Assembly (NCBI GenBank): GCA_045613305.1
Contig: JAZLAU010000037.1
Coordinates: forward strand, 19,501-83,500
DNA from: SFTJ01 sp045613305
GTDB lineage: Bacteria > Bacteroidota > Bacteroidia > Bacteroidales > Muribaculaceae
DNA: 64,000 nt
Reading direction: 5' to 3'
Part shown: one piece after another, positions 35,306 to 43,550 of the stretch
How the letters are laid out: the number at the start of each line of letters is the position of its first letter
Numbering within the stretch: position 1 is the first letter of the stretch
The notes under the pieces: model-generated
What the model was told of the DNA's origin: nothing
Databases searched by the model: none
What the model saw: only the letters and a program-made list of their open reading frames with translations
Program-made: the position numbers and the translations under genes

Positions 35306-35313
35306 TACTTTTG
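35306..35313 (+). promoter_or_regulatory. Promoter -7 element of gap
   Basis: TACTTTTG, giving an unusually long leader of about 120 bases. No TTG at the normal distance. The leader holds an AAGATAT-AAAA-ATATCTT hairpin (about 35380-35397). Confidence 0.5.
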
Positions 35314-35442
35314 CAGTACTTAAGATAATTGCCCCAAAAATGCACTCATTTTAAGGCAAAAATCTTAGGCTGTGACAAAGATATAAAAATATCTTGAAAA
35401 CGATTATTACAAATTATTTTAACTAATAAATTTTTTAAACAA

Positions 35443-36453
35443 ATGACTAAAGTAGGTATTAATGGTTTCGGCCGCATCGGACGTTTTGTGTTCCGCGCTG
35501 CTCAAAACAGAAACGACATTGAAATCGTAGGTATTAACGACCTTTGCCCAGTTGATTACTTGGCTTACATGTTGAAGTATGACACTATGCACGGCCAATT
35601 CGAAGGCACTATCGAAGCTGACGTAGAAAACAATGTTCTTATCGTAAACGGTAAGAAGATCCGTGTAACTGCAGAACGTAACCCAGCTGATCTTAAGTGG
35701 AACGAAATCGAAGCAGAATACGTAGTTGAATCAACTGGTCTATTCTTGACTCAAGAAAAGGCTCAAGCTCACATCGAAGCTGGTGCTAAGTACGTTGTTA
35801 TGTCTGCTCCTTCAAAGGACGCAACTCCAATGTTCGTTTGCGGTGTAAACTTCGACAAGTATGAAAAGGGTACTCAATTCGTTTCTAACGCTTCTTGTAC
35901 TACAAACTGTTTGGCTCCTATCGCTAAGGTTTTGCACGACAAGTTCGGTATCACTGACGGTTTGATGACTACTGTTCACTCTACTACTGCTACTCAAAAG
36001 ACAGTTGACGGTCCATCTTTGAAGGACTGGCGTGGTGGCCGCGCTGCTGCTGGCAACATCATCCCTTCTTCTACAAGTGCTGCTAAGGCTGTAGGTAAGG
36101 TTATTCCTGAACTTAAAGGCAAGCTTACTGGTATGTCAATGCGTGTTCCTACTCTTGACGTTTCAGTTGTTGACTTGACAGTTAACTTGGCTAAGCCAGC
36201 TACTTATGCTGAAATCTGCGAAGCTATGAAGGAAGCTGCTGAAGGCGAACTTAAGGGTGTTCTTGGTTACACTGAAGATGCAGTTGTTTCTTCTGACTTC
36301 TTGGGTGACACTCGCACTTCTATCTTCGACGCTAAGGCTGGTATCGCTTTGACTGACACTTTCGTTAAGGTTGTTTCTTGGTACGACAACGAAATCGGTT
36401 ACTCAAACAAGGTTCTTGACCTTATCGCTCACATGAAGAAGGTTAACGGTTAA
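35443..36453 (+). CDS. gap: Glyceraldehyde-3-phosphate dehydrogenase
   Basis: 336 residues. NAD-binding GINGFGRIGRFVFR (4-17), Asp33 that selects NAD, catalytic Cys152 in SNASCTTNC, catalytic His near 179 in TTVHSTT, and the final WYDNEIGYSNKV segment. Phosphorylating glycolytic enzyme. Codon choice is the most strongly biased in the window together with pckA, as expected for an abundant enzyme. Monocistronic, with a long leader and a strong terminator. Confidence 0.98.
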   Translation: MTKVGINGFGRIGRFVFRAAQNRNDIEIVGINDLCPVDYLAYMLKYDTMHGQFEGTIEADVENNVLIVNGKKIRVTAERNPADLKWNEIEAEYVVESTGLFLTQEKAQAHIEAGAKYVVMSAPSKDATPMFVCGVNFDKYEKGTQFVSNASCTTNCLAPIAKVLHDKFGITDGLMTTVHSTTATQKTVDGPSLKDWRGGRAAAGNIIPSSTSAAKAVGKVIPELKGKLTGMSMRVPTLDVSVVDLTVNLAKPATYAEICEAMKEAAEGELKGVLGYTEDAVVSSDFLGDTRTSIFDAKAGIALTDTFVKVVSWYDNEIGYSNKVLDLIAHMKKVNG

Positions 36454-36484
36454 TCCTCGGATAATCATTAATTTTATCATATTG

Positions 36485-36515
36485 GCAGCTCGGGATTTCC
36501 CGGGCTGCTTTTTTT
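36485..36515 (+). terminator. Terminator of gap
   Basis: GCAGCTCGGG/CCCGGGCTGC stem (one wobble) with an ATTT loop, followed by seven T. Confidence 0.92.
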
Positions 36516-36885
36516 ATTTATTCATCGGCCAGTGCAGGCGCTCTTTTCCAGCGCCACATGATTATAGCGTTGAATACGCACCCACTTTCCTTCCTTTATC
36601 GGCAAACGCACACTCTACCGTTTCACCACTCTCTCTAAAACACACATTATATATATTTCTATATAGGCGCGTTTCGCCAACTCGCCCTCACTTGACCCAA
36701 AATCACACCGATTGCACCATTTGGGCCACAGATTTTACCTCCGAAAAACCGCAACCCGTACACCGCGCTTTATCACCACTAAACCAGACATTTAGCCCAC
36801 CCAAGTGACCCAGCCGAGCGGCAAATCATTGTTACAAATTTCCACTTTGTAGGTCTCTTTTTCTTATTTTTCCAAAAAAAAGTAT
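36516..36885. other. Intergenic region between gap and the FadL-like gene
   Basis: About 370 bases. An open frame across it is low-complexity (Ser/Pro/Thr/His) and starts inside the gap terminator, so it is not taken as a gene. Nothing else is seen until the promoter element at 36886. Confidence 0.5.
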
Positions 36886-36893
36886 TAATTTTG
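36886..36893 (+). promoter_or_regulatory. Promoter -7 element of the FadL-like porin gene
   Basis: TAATTTTG, 41 bases before the ATG. No TTG at the usual distance. Confidence 0.5.
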
Positions 36894-36933
36894 CGCCGGT
36901 AATAAAAATTTTCAAAAGACTAAAAGATTTAAA

Positions 36934-38355
36934 ATGATTAAGAAACATGTATTAGCAATCGTATTTGCTGCAACAAGTGCAGTTTCAATGATGGCGGGAG
37001 GCCTTCTAACAAATACGAACCAAAACGCTGCATTTTTGCGTCAAGTTAGCCAAGAAGCTGTAATCGACATCACAGGTGCTTACATGAACCCTGCAGGTAT
37101 CGCATTCCTTGAAAACGGTTTCCACCTAAGCCTTAACGCACAAAGCGCAAAGCAAACTCGCGAAATCAACACTACTTTCCCTCTTTTCGCTTACAACACA
37201 AAGAATCCTAACGCAACTCACAACTTCGTAGGTGAGGCAAACGCTCCAGTTATCCCAAGCTTCCAATTTGCTTACGTTCAAGACAAGTGGTCAGTTGCTG
37301 CTAACTTCGCTGTTGGTGGTGGCGGTGGTAAGTGCGAATTCGGCCAAGGCCTTGGCTCTTTCGAAGCACTTTACGCTGGTCAAATCTACTCAAGCGTAGC
37401 ATCTGCTTTGGGTCAAACTAACGCTGCTTACAACTCTACTGTAGGTTTCGGTGGTTACAGCCTTGACAGCTACATGCAAGGTACTCAATACTACTTCGGC
37501 CTTAGCGTGGGTGGTACATACAAGTTCACTGAAAACTTGGCTGGTTTCGTAGGTCTTCGTGGCGTTTACGCTACTTGCAACTACAACGGCTACGTTAAGA
37601 ACGTTTCTGCTGCATTCATCCCTGGCACTTCTCCTGCCGATGCAGTGGTTCTTCCTGTTATCCAACAAACCGTTAACGCTCAACTTGCTAACTCAAGCAT
37701 CGAACTTGACGCTAACCAAAAGGGCTTTGGTGTGACTCCAATCATCGGTGTTGACTGGAAGATCAACGACCAATGGAACGTTGCTGCTAAGTACGAATTC
37801 AAGACTCGTCTTCGCTTGGAAAACAGCACTGAAATGAACGAATATGCTGCTGGTGTTGCTCAAACTAACGCAACTCTTGGCCAATTCGCTGACGGTAAGA
37901 AGGTTGCTGCTGACATCCCTGCTTTCTTGGCAGTTGGTGTTCAATACAGCCCTATCAGCAAGGTTCGCCTAAACGCTGGTTACCACTTCTACGATGACTG
38001 CAACGCTACTTCTTATGGCGACAAGCAAAAGCTTGTTAACAACGGTACTTGGGAAGTAACTGCAGGTGCTGAATGGGACTGCTGCAAGTGGGTGACTGTG
38101 TCTGCTGGCTGGCAAACTACTCAATATGACTTGAGCGATGCTTACATGAACGACCTAAGCTTCTCTACTTCAAGCAACAGCATTGGTGGTGGTGTTCGCG
38201 TTCACGCTACTGACCGCATCAAGATCGACCTTTCTTACATGCACACTCTTTACGGCACTCGCGAAGTAACTGCTCAAACTGCTGCTGGCAACAAGACTGA
38301 CAGCTACACTCGCACAAACCGTGCGTTTGGCGTAGGCGTTAACTTTGCATTCTAA
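36934..38355 (+). CDS. FadL/OmpP1-type outer membrane protein
   Basis: 473 residues. Signal peptide to about 21 (SAVSMMAGG). The mature start (GLLTNTNQNAAFLRQVSQEAVIDITGAYMNPAGIAFLENG) is the FadL/OmpP1 signature, with the N-terminal hatch followed by alternating beta strands and a final aromatic residue (FGVGVNFAF). Such barrels take up long-chain fatty acids or other hydrophobic compounds. Codon bias toward GCT, AAC and AAG indicates high expression. Monocistronic, with a terminator at 38386. Confidence 0.9.
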   Translation: MIKKHVLAIVFAATSAVSMMAGGLLTNTNQNAAFLRQVSQEAVIDITGAYMNPAGIAFLENGFHLSLNAQSAKQTREINTTFPLFAYNTKNPNATHNFVGEANAPVIPSFQFAYVQDKWSVAANFAVGGGGGKCEFGQGLGSFEALYAGQIYSSVASALGQTNAAYNSTVGFGGYSLDSYMQGTQYYFGLSVGGTYKFTENLAGFVGLRGVYATCNYNGYVKNVSAAFIPGTSPADAVVLPVIQQTVNAQLANSSIELDANQKGFGVTPIIGVDWKINDQWNVAAKYEFKTRLRLENSTEMNEYAAGVAQTNATLGQFADGKKVAADIPAFLAVGVQYSPISKVRLNAGYHFYDDCNATSYGDKQKLVNNGTWEVTAGAEWDCCKWVTVSAGWQTTQYDLSDAYMNDLSFSTSSNSIGGGVRVHATDRIKIDLSYMHTLYGTREVTAQTAAGNKTDSYTRTNRAFGVGVNFAF

Positions 38356-38385
38356 TAAGATTATTGATAAAAATCCTCATAACCT

Positions 38386-38417
38386 AAAAGAGCAGCGAAA
38401 TTTCGCTGCTCTTTTTT
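38386..38417 (+). terminator. Terminator of the FadL-like gene
   Basis: A perfect 15-base-pair stem (AAAAGAGCAGCGAAA with TTTCGCTGCTCTTTT) ending in a T-run. Symmetry lets it also serve polA from the other strand. Confidence 0.9.
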
Positions 38418-38460
38418 CTTCTATCATAAATATTAATCGTGGGGTTTCTTCAACGCGTCA

Positions 38461-41265
38461 TTAATGCGCATCGAGCCAATTGGCAGCAATGGCATGCGAC
38501 GCTGTCAATGGCACATCGCCGGCATACGCACCCTGCATTTGCCTTACCACAATTTCTTGCAGCACTTCGGCTTCAGACGGCACTACATCGAAGTTGAGTT
38601 CGTCGTGCACCTGCATAATCATCTTCGACTGCAAGCCCTTCTGCTTCATCTCGGCATATATTCTCACCATTGCCAACTTAATCACATCGGCGGCTGTGCC
38701 CTGAATTGGAGCATTCACAGCGTTACGTTCAGAGAAACTGCGCACCACGGCATTACGAGAATTAATGTCGGGCAACATTCGGCGACGACCAAACAATGTG
38801 GTCACATAACCCTTTTCGCGAGCCTGCTTCACACTGTTATCAATGTAGTCGCGCACTCCCGGGAAAGTGGCAAAATATCCATCGATGAGCATTTTGCTTT
38901 CGGCACGCGGTATCTGCAATCGCTCCGACAATCCAAACGCCGAAATTCCGTACAGGATACCGAAATTAGCCGTCTTGGCTTTGCGACGCTGGTCGGCAGT
39001 CACTTCGGCCAACGGCACGTTATAGATTTTGGCCGCTGTCATGGCATGAATGTCAATATCCTTGCAAAACGAGTCGACCATTGTGACATCTTTGCTCAAA
39101 TCGGCCACCAATCGGAGTTCTATTTGCGAATAGTCGGCCGAGAAAAACAAGTTACCGCCGGCTGGAATAAAGGCCTTTCTGATTTCTCTGCCGTCATCGT
39201 TGCGAACAGGTATGTTTTGCAAATTTGGCGATGTTGACGACAATCGGCCTGTGGCAGTCACTGTCTGGTTGTAAGTGGTGTGAATGCGTCCGGTTTCCGA
39301 ATTTATAAGTTCAGGCAGTGCATTAACATATGTAGACAGCAATTTGCGGATGCCTCTCAAATCAAGAATCTTGTCGACCAACGGATGACGGTCGCGCAAG
39401 TGCATCAGCACCTCTTCGGTGGTTGAATATTGGCCGGTCTTGGTTTTCTTTGCCTTATCGTCAATTTTTAGTTTGTCAAACAAAATCTCGCCCACCTTCA
39501 TTGGCGACGCGGTGTTAAACTGCTCGCCGGCAAGCGCAAAGCACTCTTGCTCCAATTCGTTCATGCGCTGCGTTAGCACCACCGAATAGTCGTTGAGAGC
39601 CTTCACATCCACTCTCGCACCATTATATTCCATGTCGGCAAGCACCTCCACAAGCGGAATCTCTATATCGGTAAGCAGCGAAGTAATACCCTCTTGAGCA
39701 ATCTTTTCGTCAAGAACATCGCGAAGCATCATTGCAGCATCGGCAAGTCGACACCCATAATTGCACAATGCTTCGTGCGACATATCGGCAAATCGGCGAC
39801 GATTTTTACCCTTAGGGCCAAGCAATTCGTCAACAGTGGTGCAAGTCATGCCCAGCAACTCATCGCTTATGCGTGCTGTGTCGTGCAAACGTTCGGGTTG
39901 CAACAAATAGTGCGCCACGGCCGTGTCGTAATATGGCATGCCAAGCGCTATGCCTTGGCGGCGAAGCATCACCATGTTGCGTTTAGTTTCCGAACTGATT
40001 ATCGTGGTGTTGGAGTTTTCGAACAAAGGCTTCAAAAGTTGCAAATGCACTGCAGGAACATAGCAAGCCCGGCCGGGCTCAATAGCCAAAGCTACACCCA
40101 CAACCGATGCAGTCATTGCCTCATCGCCATCGGCCAATATCTCTACGCCCACAGCCGAGCGCAACATGGCCTTTGCCACAAGGTCGGCCACTTCGGCAGT
40201 TTGAGTCACAACGGTGTAACTCACCTCGGCAGGCGATGTAACCTTAACTTCGTGCACGACTTCGTCGGCTTCGTCTTCGTCATCATCACCGAAAAGCGAC
40301 ATTTGTCCACTTTTTGGCTTCGACGGTGCTTGTGGCTTCTGCGGCTCTTCGTTCTTCTCTACCACAACCGAGCCTTCAAGCCCCACATTACCCTCGTTTT
40401 GGTCGATAATCCTTGTGATGAATGTGCGGAATTCAAGTTCTTTAAACACCTCTCTCAACGCCTCGGCATTGATAGCCCTGCGGCTCAACATCTCTTCGTT
40501 GAACTCCACAGGAACGTCGGTCTTAATCGCCGCAAGCAATTTCGAGAACTCTATCTTTTCAACGTTTTCTTCTACCTTCTTCTTAATCGCACCCTTCAAC
40601 ATATGGGTGTTTGCCATTAGGTTTTCAACCGAGCCAAACTGCTTAATCAACTTTGCCGCAGTCACCTCGCCCACACCTGGGCATCCGGGTATGTTATCCA
40701 CCTTGTCGCCCATTAGAGCCAACATGTCGATAACCTGACCGGTGCTATCGATGCCAAATTTCTCGCACACCTCTTTCGCACCCATTATTTCATAACCGCC
40801 GGTGTGTGGTTTATAGATTTTTACGTCATCGTTAACCAACTGACCAAAGTCTTTATCGGCAGTTACCATATAGGTTAAAAATCCTCGTTCGCGAGCCATC
40901 ACCGACAGTGTGCCAATCACATCGTCGGCCTCATATCCAGGCACCTCCAAAACTGCTATGTTATAAGCCTCGGCTATGCGCTTAATATAAGGCACCGCCT
41001 TCTTAATGTCTTCGGGAGTTTCCTGTCGGCCAGCCTTATATTCGGCATACATCTCGTGGCGGAAAGTGCCGCCCTTGGGGTCAAAACATATTGCTATATG
41101 GCTTGGCGACTCTCGCTTCAACAGGTCTTGAAGGGTGTTGATAAACCCAAACATGGCCGACGTGTTGAGCCCCTGCGATGTGTAGCGCGGACTTCTTATC
41201 AATGCATAGTAGGCTCTAAATATCAATGCATAAGCATCGAGCAGAACCAGTTTTTTTCTTTCCAT
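38461..41265 (-). CDS. polA: DNA polymerase I
   Basis: 934 residues, the normal length. The 5' nuclease domain (1-290, with the DKDFGQLV and MGDKVDNIPG segments) and the polymerase domain (about 540-934, with FFSADYSQIELR, RRKAKTANFGILYG and IMQVHDEL motifs) look intact. The linker carries QMSLFGDDDEDE (321-332), a textbook QxxLF sliding-clamp motif in a disordered acidic stretch. The 3'-5' exonuclease domain is degenerate: the metal-binding DxE of the ExoI motif reads VEIL (374-377, Glu375 for Asp, Leu377 for Glu), although later Asp residues of the site remain. Proofreading is therefore probably lost. The gene diverges from the polyprenyl synthase gene. Confidence 0.97.
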   Translation of the reverse strand: MERKKLVLLDAYALIFRAYYALIRSPRYTSQGLNTSAMFGFINTLQDLLKRESPSHIAICFDPKGGTFRHEMYAEYKAGRQETPEDIKKAVPYIKRIAEAYNIAVLEVPGYEADDVIGTLSVMARERGFLTYMVTADKDFGQLVNDDVKIYKPHTGGYEIMGAKEVCEKFGIDSTGQVIDMLALMGDKVDNIPGCPGVGEVTAAKLIKQFGSVENLMANTHMLKGAIKKKVEENVEKIEFSKLLAAIKTDVPVEFNEEMLSRRAINAEALREVFKELEFRTFITRIIDQNEGNVGLEGSVVVEKNEEPQKPQAPSKPKSGQMSLFGDDDEDEADEVVHEVKVTSPAEVSYTVVTQTAEVADLVAKAMLRSAVGVEILADGDEAMTASVVGVALAIEPGRACYVPAVHLQLLKPLFENSNTTIISSETKRNMVMLRRQGIALGMPYYDTAVAHYLLQPERLHDTARISDELLGMTCTTVDELLGPKGKNRRRFADMSHEALCNYGCRLADAAMMLRDVLDEKIAQEGITSLLTDIEIPLVEVLADMEYNGARVDVKALNDYSVVLTQRMNELEQECFALAGEQFNTASPMKVGEILFDKLKIDDKAKKTKTGQYSTTEEVLMHLRDRHPLVDKILDLRGIRKLLSTYVNALPELINSETGRIHTTYNQTVTATGRLSSTSPNLQNIPVRNDDGREIRKAFIPAGGNLFFSADYSQIELRLVADLSKDVTMVDSFCKDIDIHAMTAAKIYNVPLAEVTADQRRKAKTANFGILYGISAFGLSERLQIPRAESKMLIDGYFATFPGVRDYIDNSVKQAREKGYVTTLFGRRRMLPDINSRNAVVRSFSERNAVNAPIQGTAADVIKLAMVRIYAEMKQKGLQSKMIMQVHDELNFDVVPSEAEVLQEIVVRQMQGAYAGDVPLTASHAIAANWLDAH

Positions 41266-41396
41266 ATATTTTTCGTTTTTCTTCTACCTTCTATTTCTCG
41301 GCTCTCGCGGCACGAAAAATCACATAAATTTACTCCATTTTGTCGGCATACTGAAATTATCTCACCAAAATTTCTCTCTCTAAGGATATTATTTGC

Positions 41397-41404
41397 TAAT
41401 TTTG
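41397..41404 (+). promoter_or_regulatory. Promoter -7 element of the polyprenyl synthase operon
   Basis: TAATTTTG, 20 bases before the ATG at 41424. The -33 region is not clear. Confidence 0.45.
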
Positions 41405-41423
41405 CGTCACACAAATTAATGCG

Positions 41424-42398
41424 ATGACTAAATTCGAAGAAATACAAAAAAACCTATCGGCCGAACTAACAAGCCTTAATCAGATTATTGCCGAATCGCT
41501 ACACAGCGACAATAGCCTGATGGAGCAAATCGTGACCGAGTTTTTAAAAACTAAAGGCAAACAGATTCGCCCAATGCTGTCGATTCTCACCGGGCAGCTA
41601 TTTAACGGCGATACCGACACAATACTTAAAGCAGCTGCCTCTATAGAACTGCTTCACAACGCCTCGCTTATTCACGACGACGTGATTGACGAATCGTCGG
41701 AACGCCGCGGACGCCCCACCATCAACCGCGTGTGGGACAACCACATCGCTGTGCTTGTGGGCGACTTCTTTGTGAGCTCGGCGCTTACTTGCGGCGTAGC
41801 TACTGGCGAACCTCGAGTGGTGAAAGTGATGGCCGACCGTGCTCGCGAACTCTCTTTAGGCGAAATTAGCCAAATCGACAATACACGAAAAAATTTCGTC
41901 ACCGAACAATCATACTACGACACCATTCGACGCAAAACCGCTGCCTTGTTTTGCAGTTGCGTGGAAGTGGGCGGATATGCTGCCGACGCACCTGTCGACA
42001 AACTTAATCAAGTGGTGAAATTCGCCGAATTGTTTGGCATTTGCTTCCAAATAAAAGACGACATCTTCGATTACTATAACGACCCGATAATAGGCAAACC
42101 AACAGGCAACGACCTTCGTGAAGGCAAGCGAACTCTGCCTCTAATATTTGCCCTCTCTGACGACAAGGCTCCAAACGTGGCCGAAATGCGCGCTCTTTCT
42201 GAAAAGCCTCAACTTTCAAGCGAGGAAATCGACACGCTAATTACGTTTGCTAAAGAAAACGGCGGAATCGACTATGCTGAGAAAAAAATGATTGAACTCA
42301 GAGACGAAGCTTTTGAAATTATAAGCCAGTTTGACAACGACAAGATTGTACAATCGTTTAAAGACTTGTTTACGTTTGTCATCGAGCGAAATGTGTAA
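41424..42398 (+). CDS. Polyprenyl diphosphate synthase (IspB-like)
   Basis: 324 residues. First Asp-rich motif LIHDDVID (about 82-89, with RRGRPTINRVW after it), second motif IKDDIFDYY (about 211-219) and GKPTGNDLREGKRTLPLIFAL. A trans-prenyltransferase that makes the long isoprenoid tail of menaquinone. The residues before the first DDxxD are small, consistent with a long-chain product, but chain length is not certain. rnhB follows 15 bases later. Confidence 0.93.
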   Translation: MTKFEEIQKNLSAELTSLNQIIAESLHSDNSLMEQIVTEFLKTKGKQIRPMLSILTGQLFNGDTDTILKAAASIELLHNASLIHDDVIDESSERRGRPTINRVWDNHIAVLVGDFFVSSALTCGVATGEPRVVKVMADRARELSLGEISQIDNTRKNFVTEQSYYDTIRRKTAALFCSCVEVGGYAADAPVDKLNQVVKFAELFGICFQIKDDIFDYYNDPIIGKPTGNDLREGKRTLPLIFALSDDKAPNVAEMRALSEKPQLSSEEIDTLITFAKENGGIDYAEKKMIELRDEAFEIISQFDNDKIVQSFKDLFTFVIERNV

Positions 42399-42413
42399 AA
42401 ACCTCGCCCCACT

Positions 42414-43010
42414 ATGCTACAACCGTTTCTCATAGAAGGCCGCATTGAAGCCGGATGCGATGAAGCCGGACGTGGGTGTCTGGCCGGACCTGTTACGGCC
42501 GCTGCCGTGATTTTACCGCCCGACTTCAGCAACGACCTGCTCAACGATTCGAAAAAACTCACCGAACGACAACGCGAAGCGTTGCGCCCCATAATTGAGC
42601 GCGAAGCTGTGGCTTGGGCTGTGGCTTTCGTTTCGCCGCAAGAAATCGACGAAATCAACATCTTGCGCGCTTCAATCACTGCCATGCATCGGGCCATCGA
42701 CCAACTAAACACTCGCCCCGAAGCGCTGCTTATCGACGGTAACAAGTTCTACAACTATCAAGACATTCCTCACACCACTATTGTGAAAGGCGACGGAAAG
42801 ATGATGAGTATTGCTGCGGCTTCGGTGTTGGCTAAAACTTATCGTGACGAATACATGAAAAAACTGCACGACGAGTTCCCTAACTACGATTGGCTCACCA
42901 ACAAAGGATATCCCACAAAGAAGCATCGCGAAGCAATTGCTAAATTCGGCCCAACCCCTCACCACAGAATGTCGTTTCAACTTCTGGAACGACAACTCAG
43001 CCTATTCTAA
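42414..43010 (+). CDS. rnhB: Ribonuclease HII with C-terminal clamp-binding motif
   Basis: 198 residues. The start motif is GCDEAGRGCLAGP (14-26, with Asp16 and Glu17), an ALLIDGN segment carries the next Asp near 105, and the family's C-terminal half is normal. It cuts RNA embedded in DNA, at rNMP-DNA junctions. The last residues are RQLSLF, so the protein ends exactly with QLSLF (194-198), the optimal sliding-clamp motif. Archaeal and some bacterial RNase HII bind the clamp through such a tail. It lies between the polyprenyl synthase and the coiled-coil gene in one transcript. Confidence 0.95.
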   Translation: MLQPFLIEGRIEAGCDEAGRGCLAGPVTAAAVILPPDFSNDLLNDSKKLTERQREALRPIIEREAVAWAVAFVSPQEIDEINILRASITAMHRAIDQLNTRPEALLIDGNKFYNYQDIPHTTIVKGDGKMMSIAAASVLAKTYRDEYMKKLHDEFPNYDWLTNKGYPTKKHREAIAKFGPTPHHRMSFQLLERQLSLF

Positions 43011-43033
43011 TCTAAAAACACTCATTCACAAAT

Positions 43034-43510
43034 ATGCAAAACGTTGACTTGATTTCGCTTAGCGACACCAGTGAATACATCAAAATCATTGAAGAATTTG
43101 CCTCTCTGCGCAATTCTTTTAAAATTCGCAAACGCCATTACGACCTCGACATGCAACGTGGATTCGTGAATATGGCAAACTCACGCATCGAAAAAATCAA
43201 CGAGATTAAAGCACAAATCGAGCAACTTCAGCCACGCGTGAAAGACATCGCTTTGCAGGCTGACCAAAACCTTGCCATTGACGCAAAATACAAACCGGCT
43301 CGATTAGTTCGCCTTTACTGCGACTTGCTGATTACTGCTCCTCACGACCTCATGAAACTGCAACAAAAAATCAGCACCCTGCGCTCTCAAGTGTTTAAAA
43401 ATCCCTCTCAAGAAACATTCGCGGCCAACGACGCAAATCCAGCCGAAAAAAATGTAACAACAAGCAACAACACTTTAGTGCAACCAGAGCAAATGTCGCT
43501 TTTCGACTAA
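43034..43510 (+). CDS. Coiled-coil protein of unknown function with clamp-binding motif
   Basis: 158 residues, no signal peptide. Predicted long helices (about 12-75 and 95-128) with heptad-like EIKAQIEQLQPRVKDIALQAD, then a disordered Asn/Ser-rich tail. It ends in EQMSLFD: Gln-Met-Ser-Leu-Phe matches the QxxLF sliding-clamp motif, one residue from the C-terminus. It is 23 bases after rnhB and shares its transcript. A family name was not recognised. The position and tail suggest a replication- or repair-associated factor that docks on the DnaN clamp, perhaps together with RnhB or PolA. Confidence 0.8.
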   Translation: MQNVDLISLSDTSEYIKIIEEFASLRNSFKIRKRHYDLDMQRGFVNMANSRIEKINEIKAQIEQLQPRVKDIALQADQNLAIDAKYKPARLVRLYCDLLITAPHDLMKLQQKISTLRSQVFKNPSQETFAANDANPAEKNVTTSNNTLVQPEQMSLFD

Positions 43511-43550
43511 CAGCCACCTCACACACGCACCGATATCTATAATTGCTCAT

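Noticed and set aside
36482..36808. 108-codon frame after gap
   Set aside because: It starts inside the gap terminator hairpin and has a low-complexity translation.
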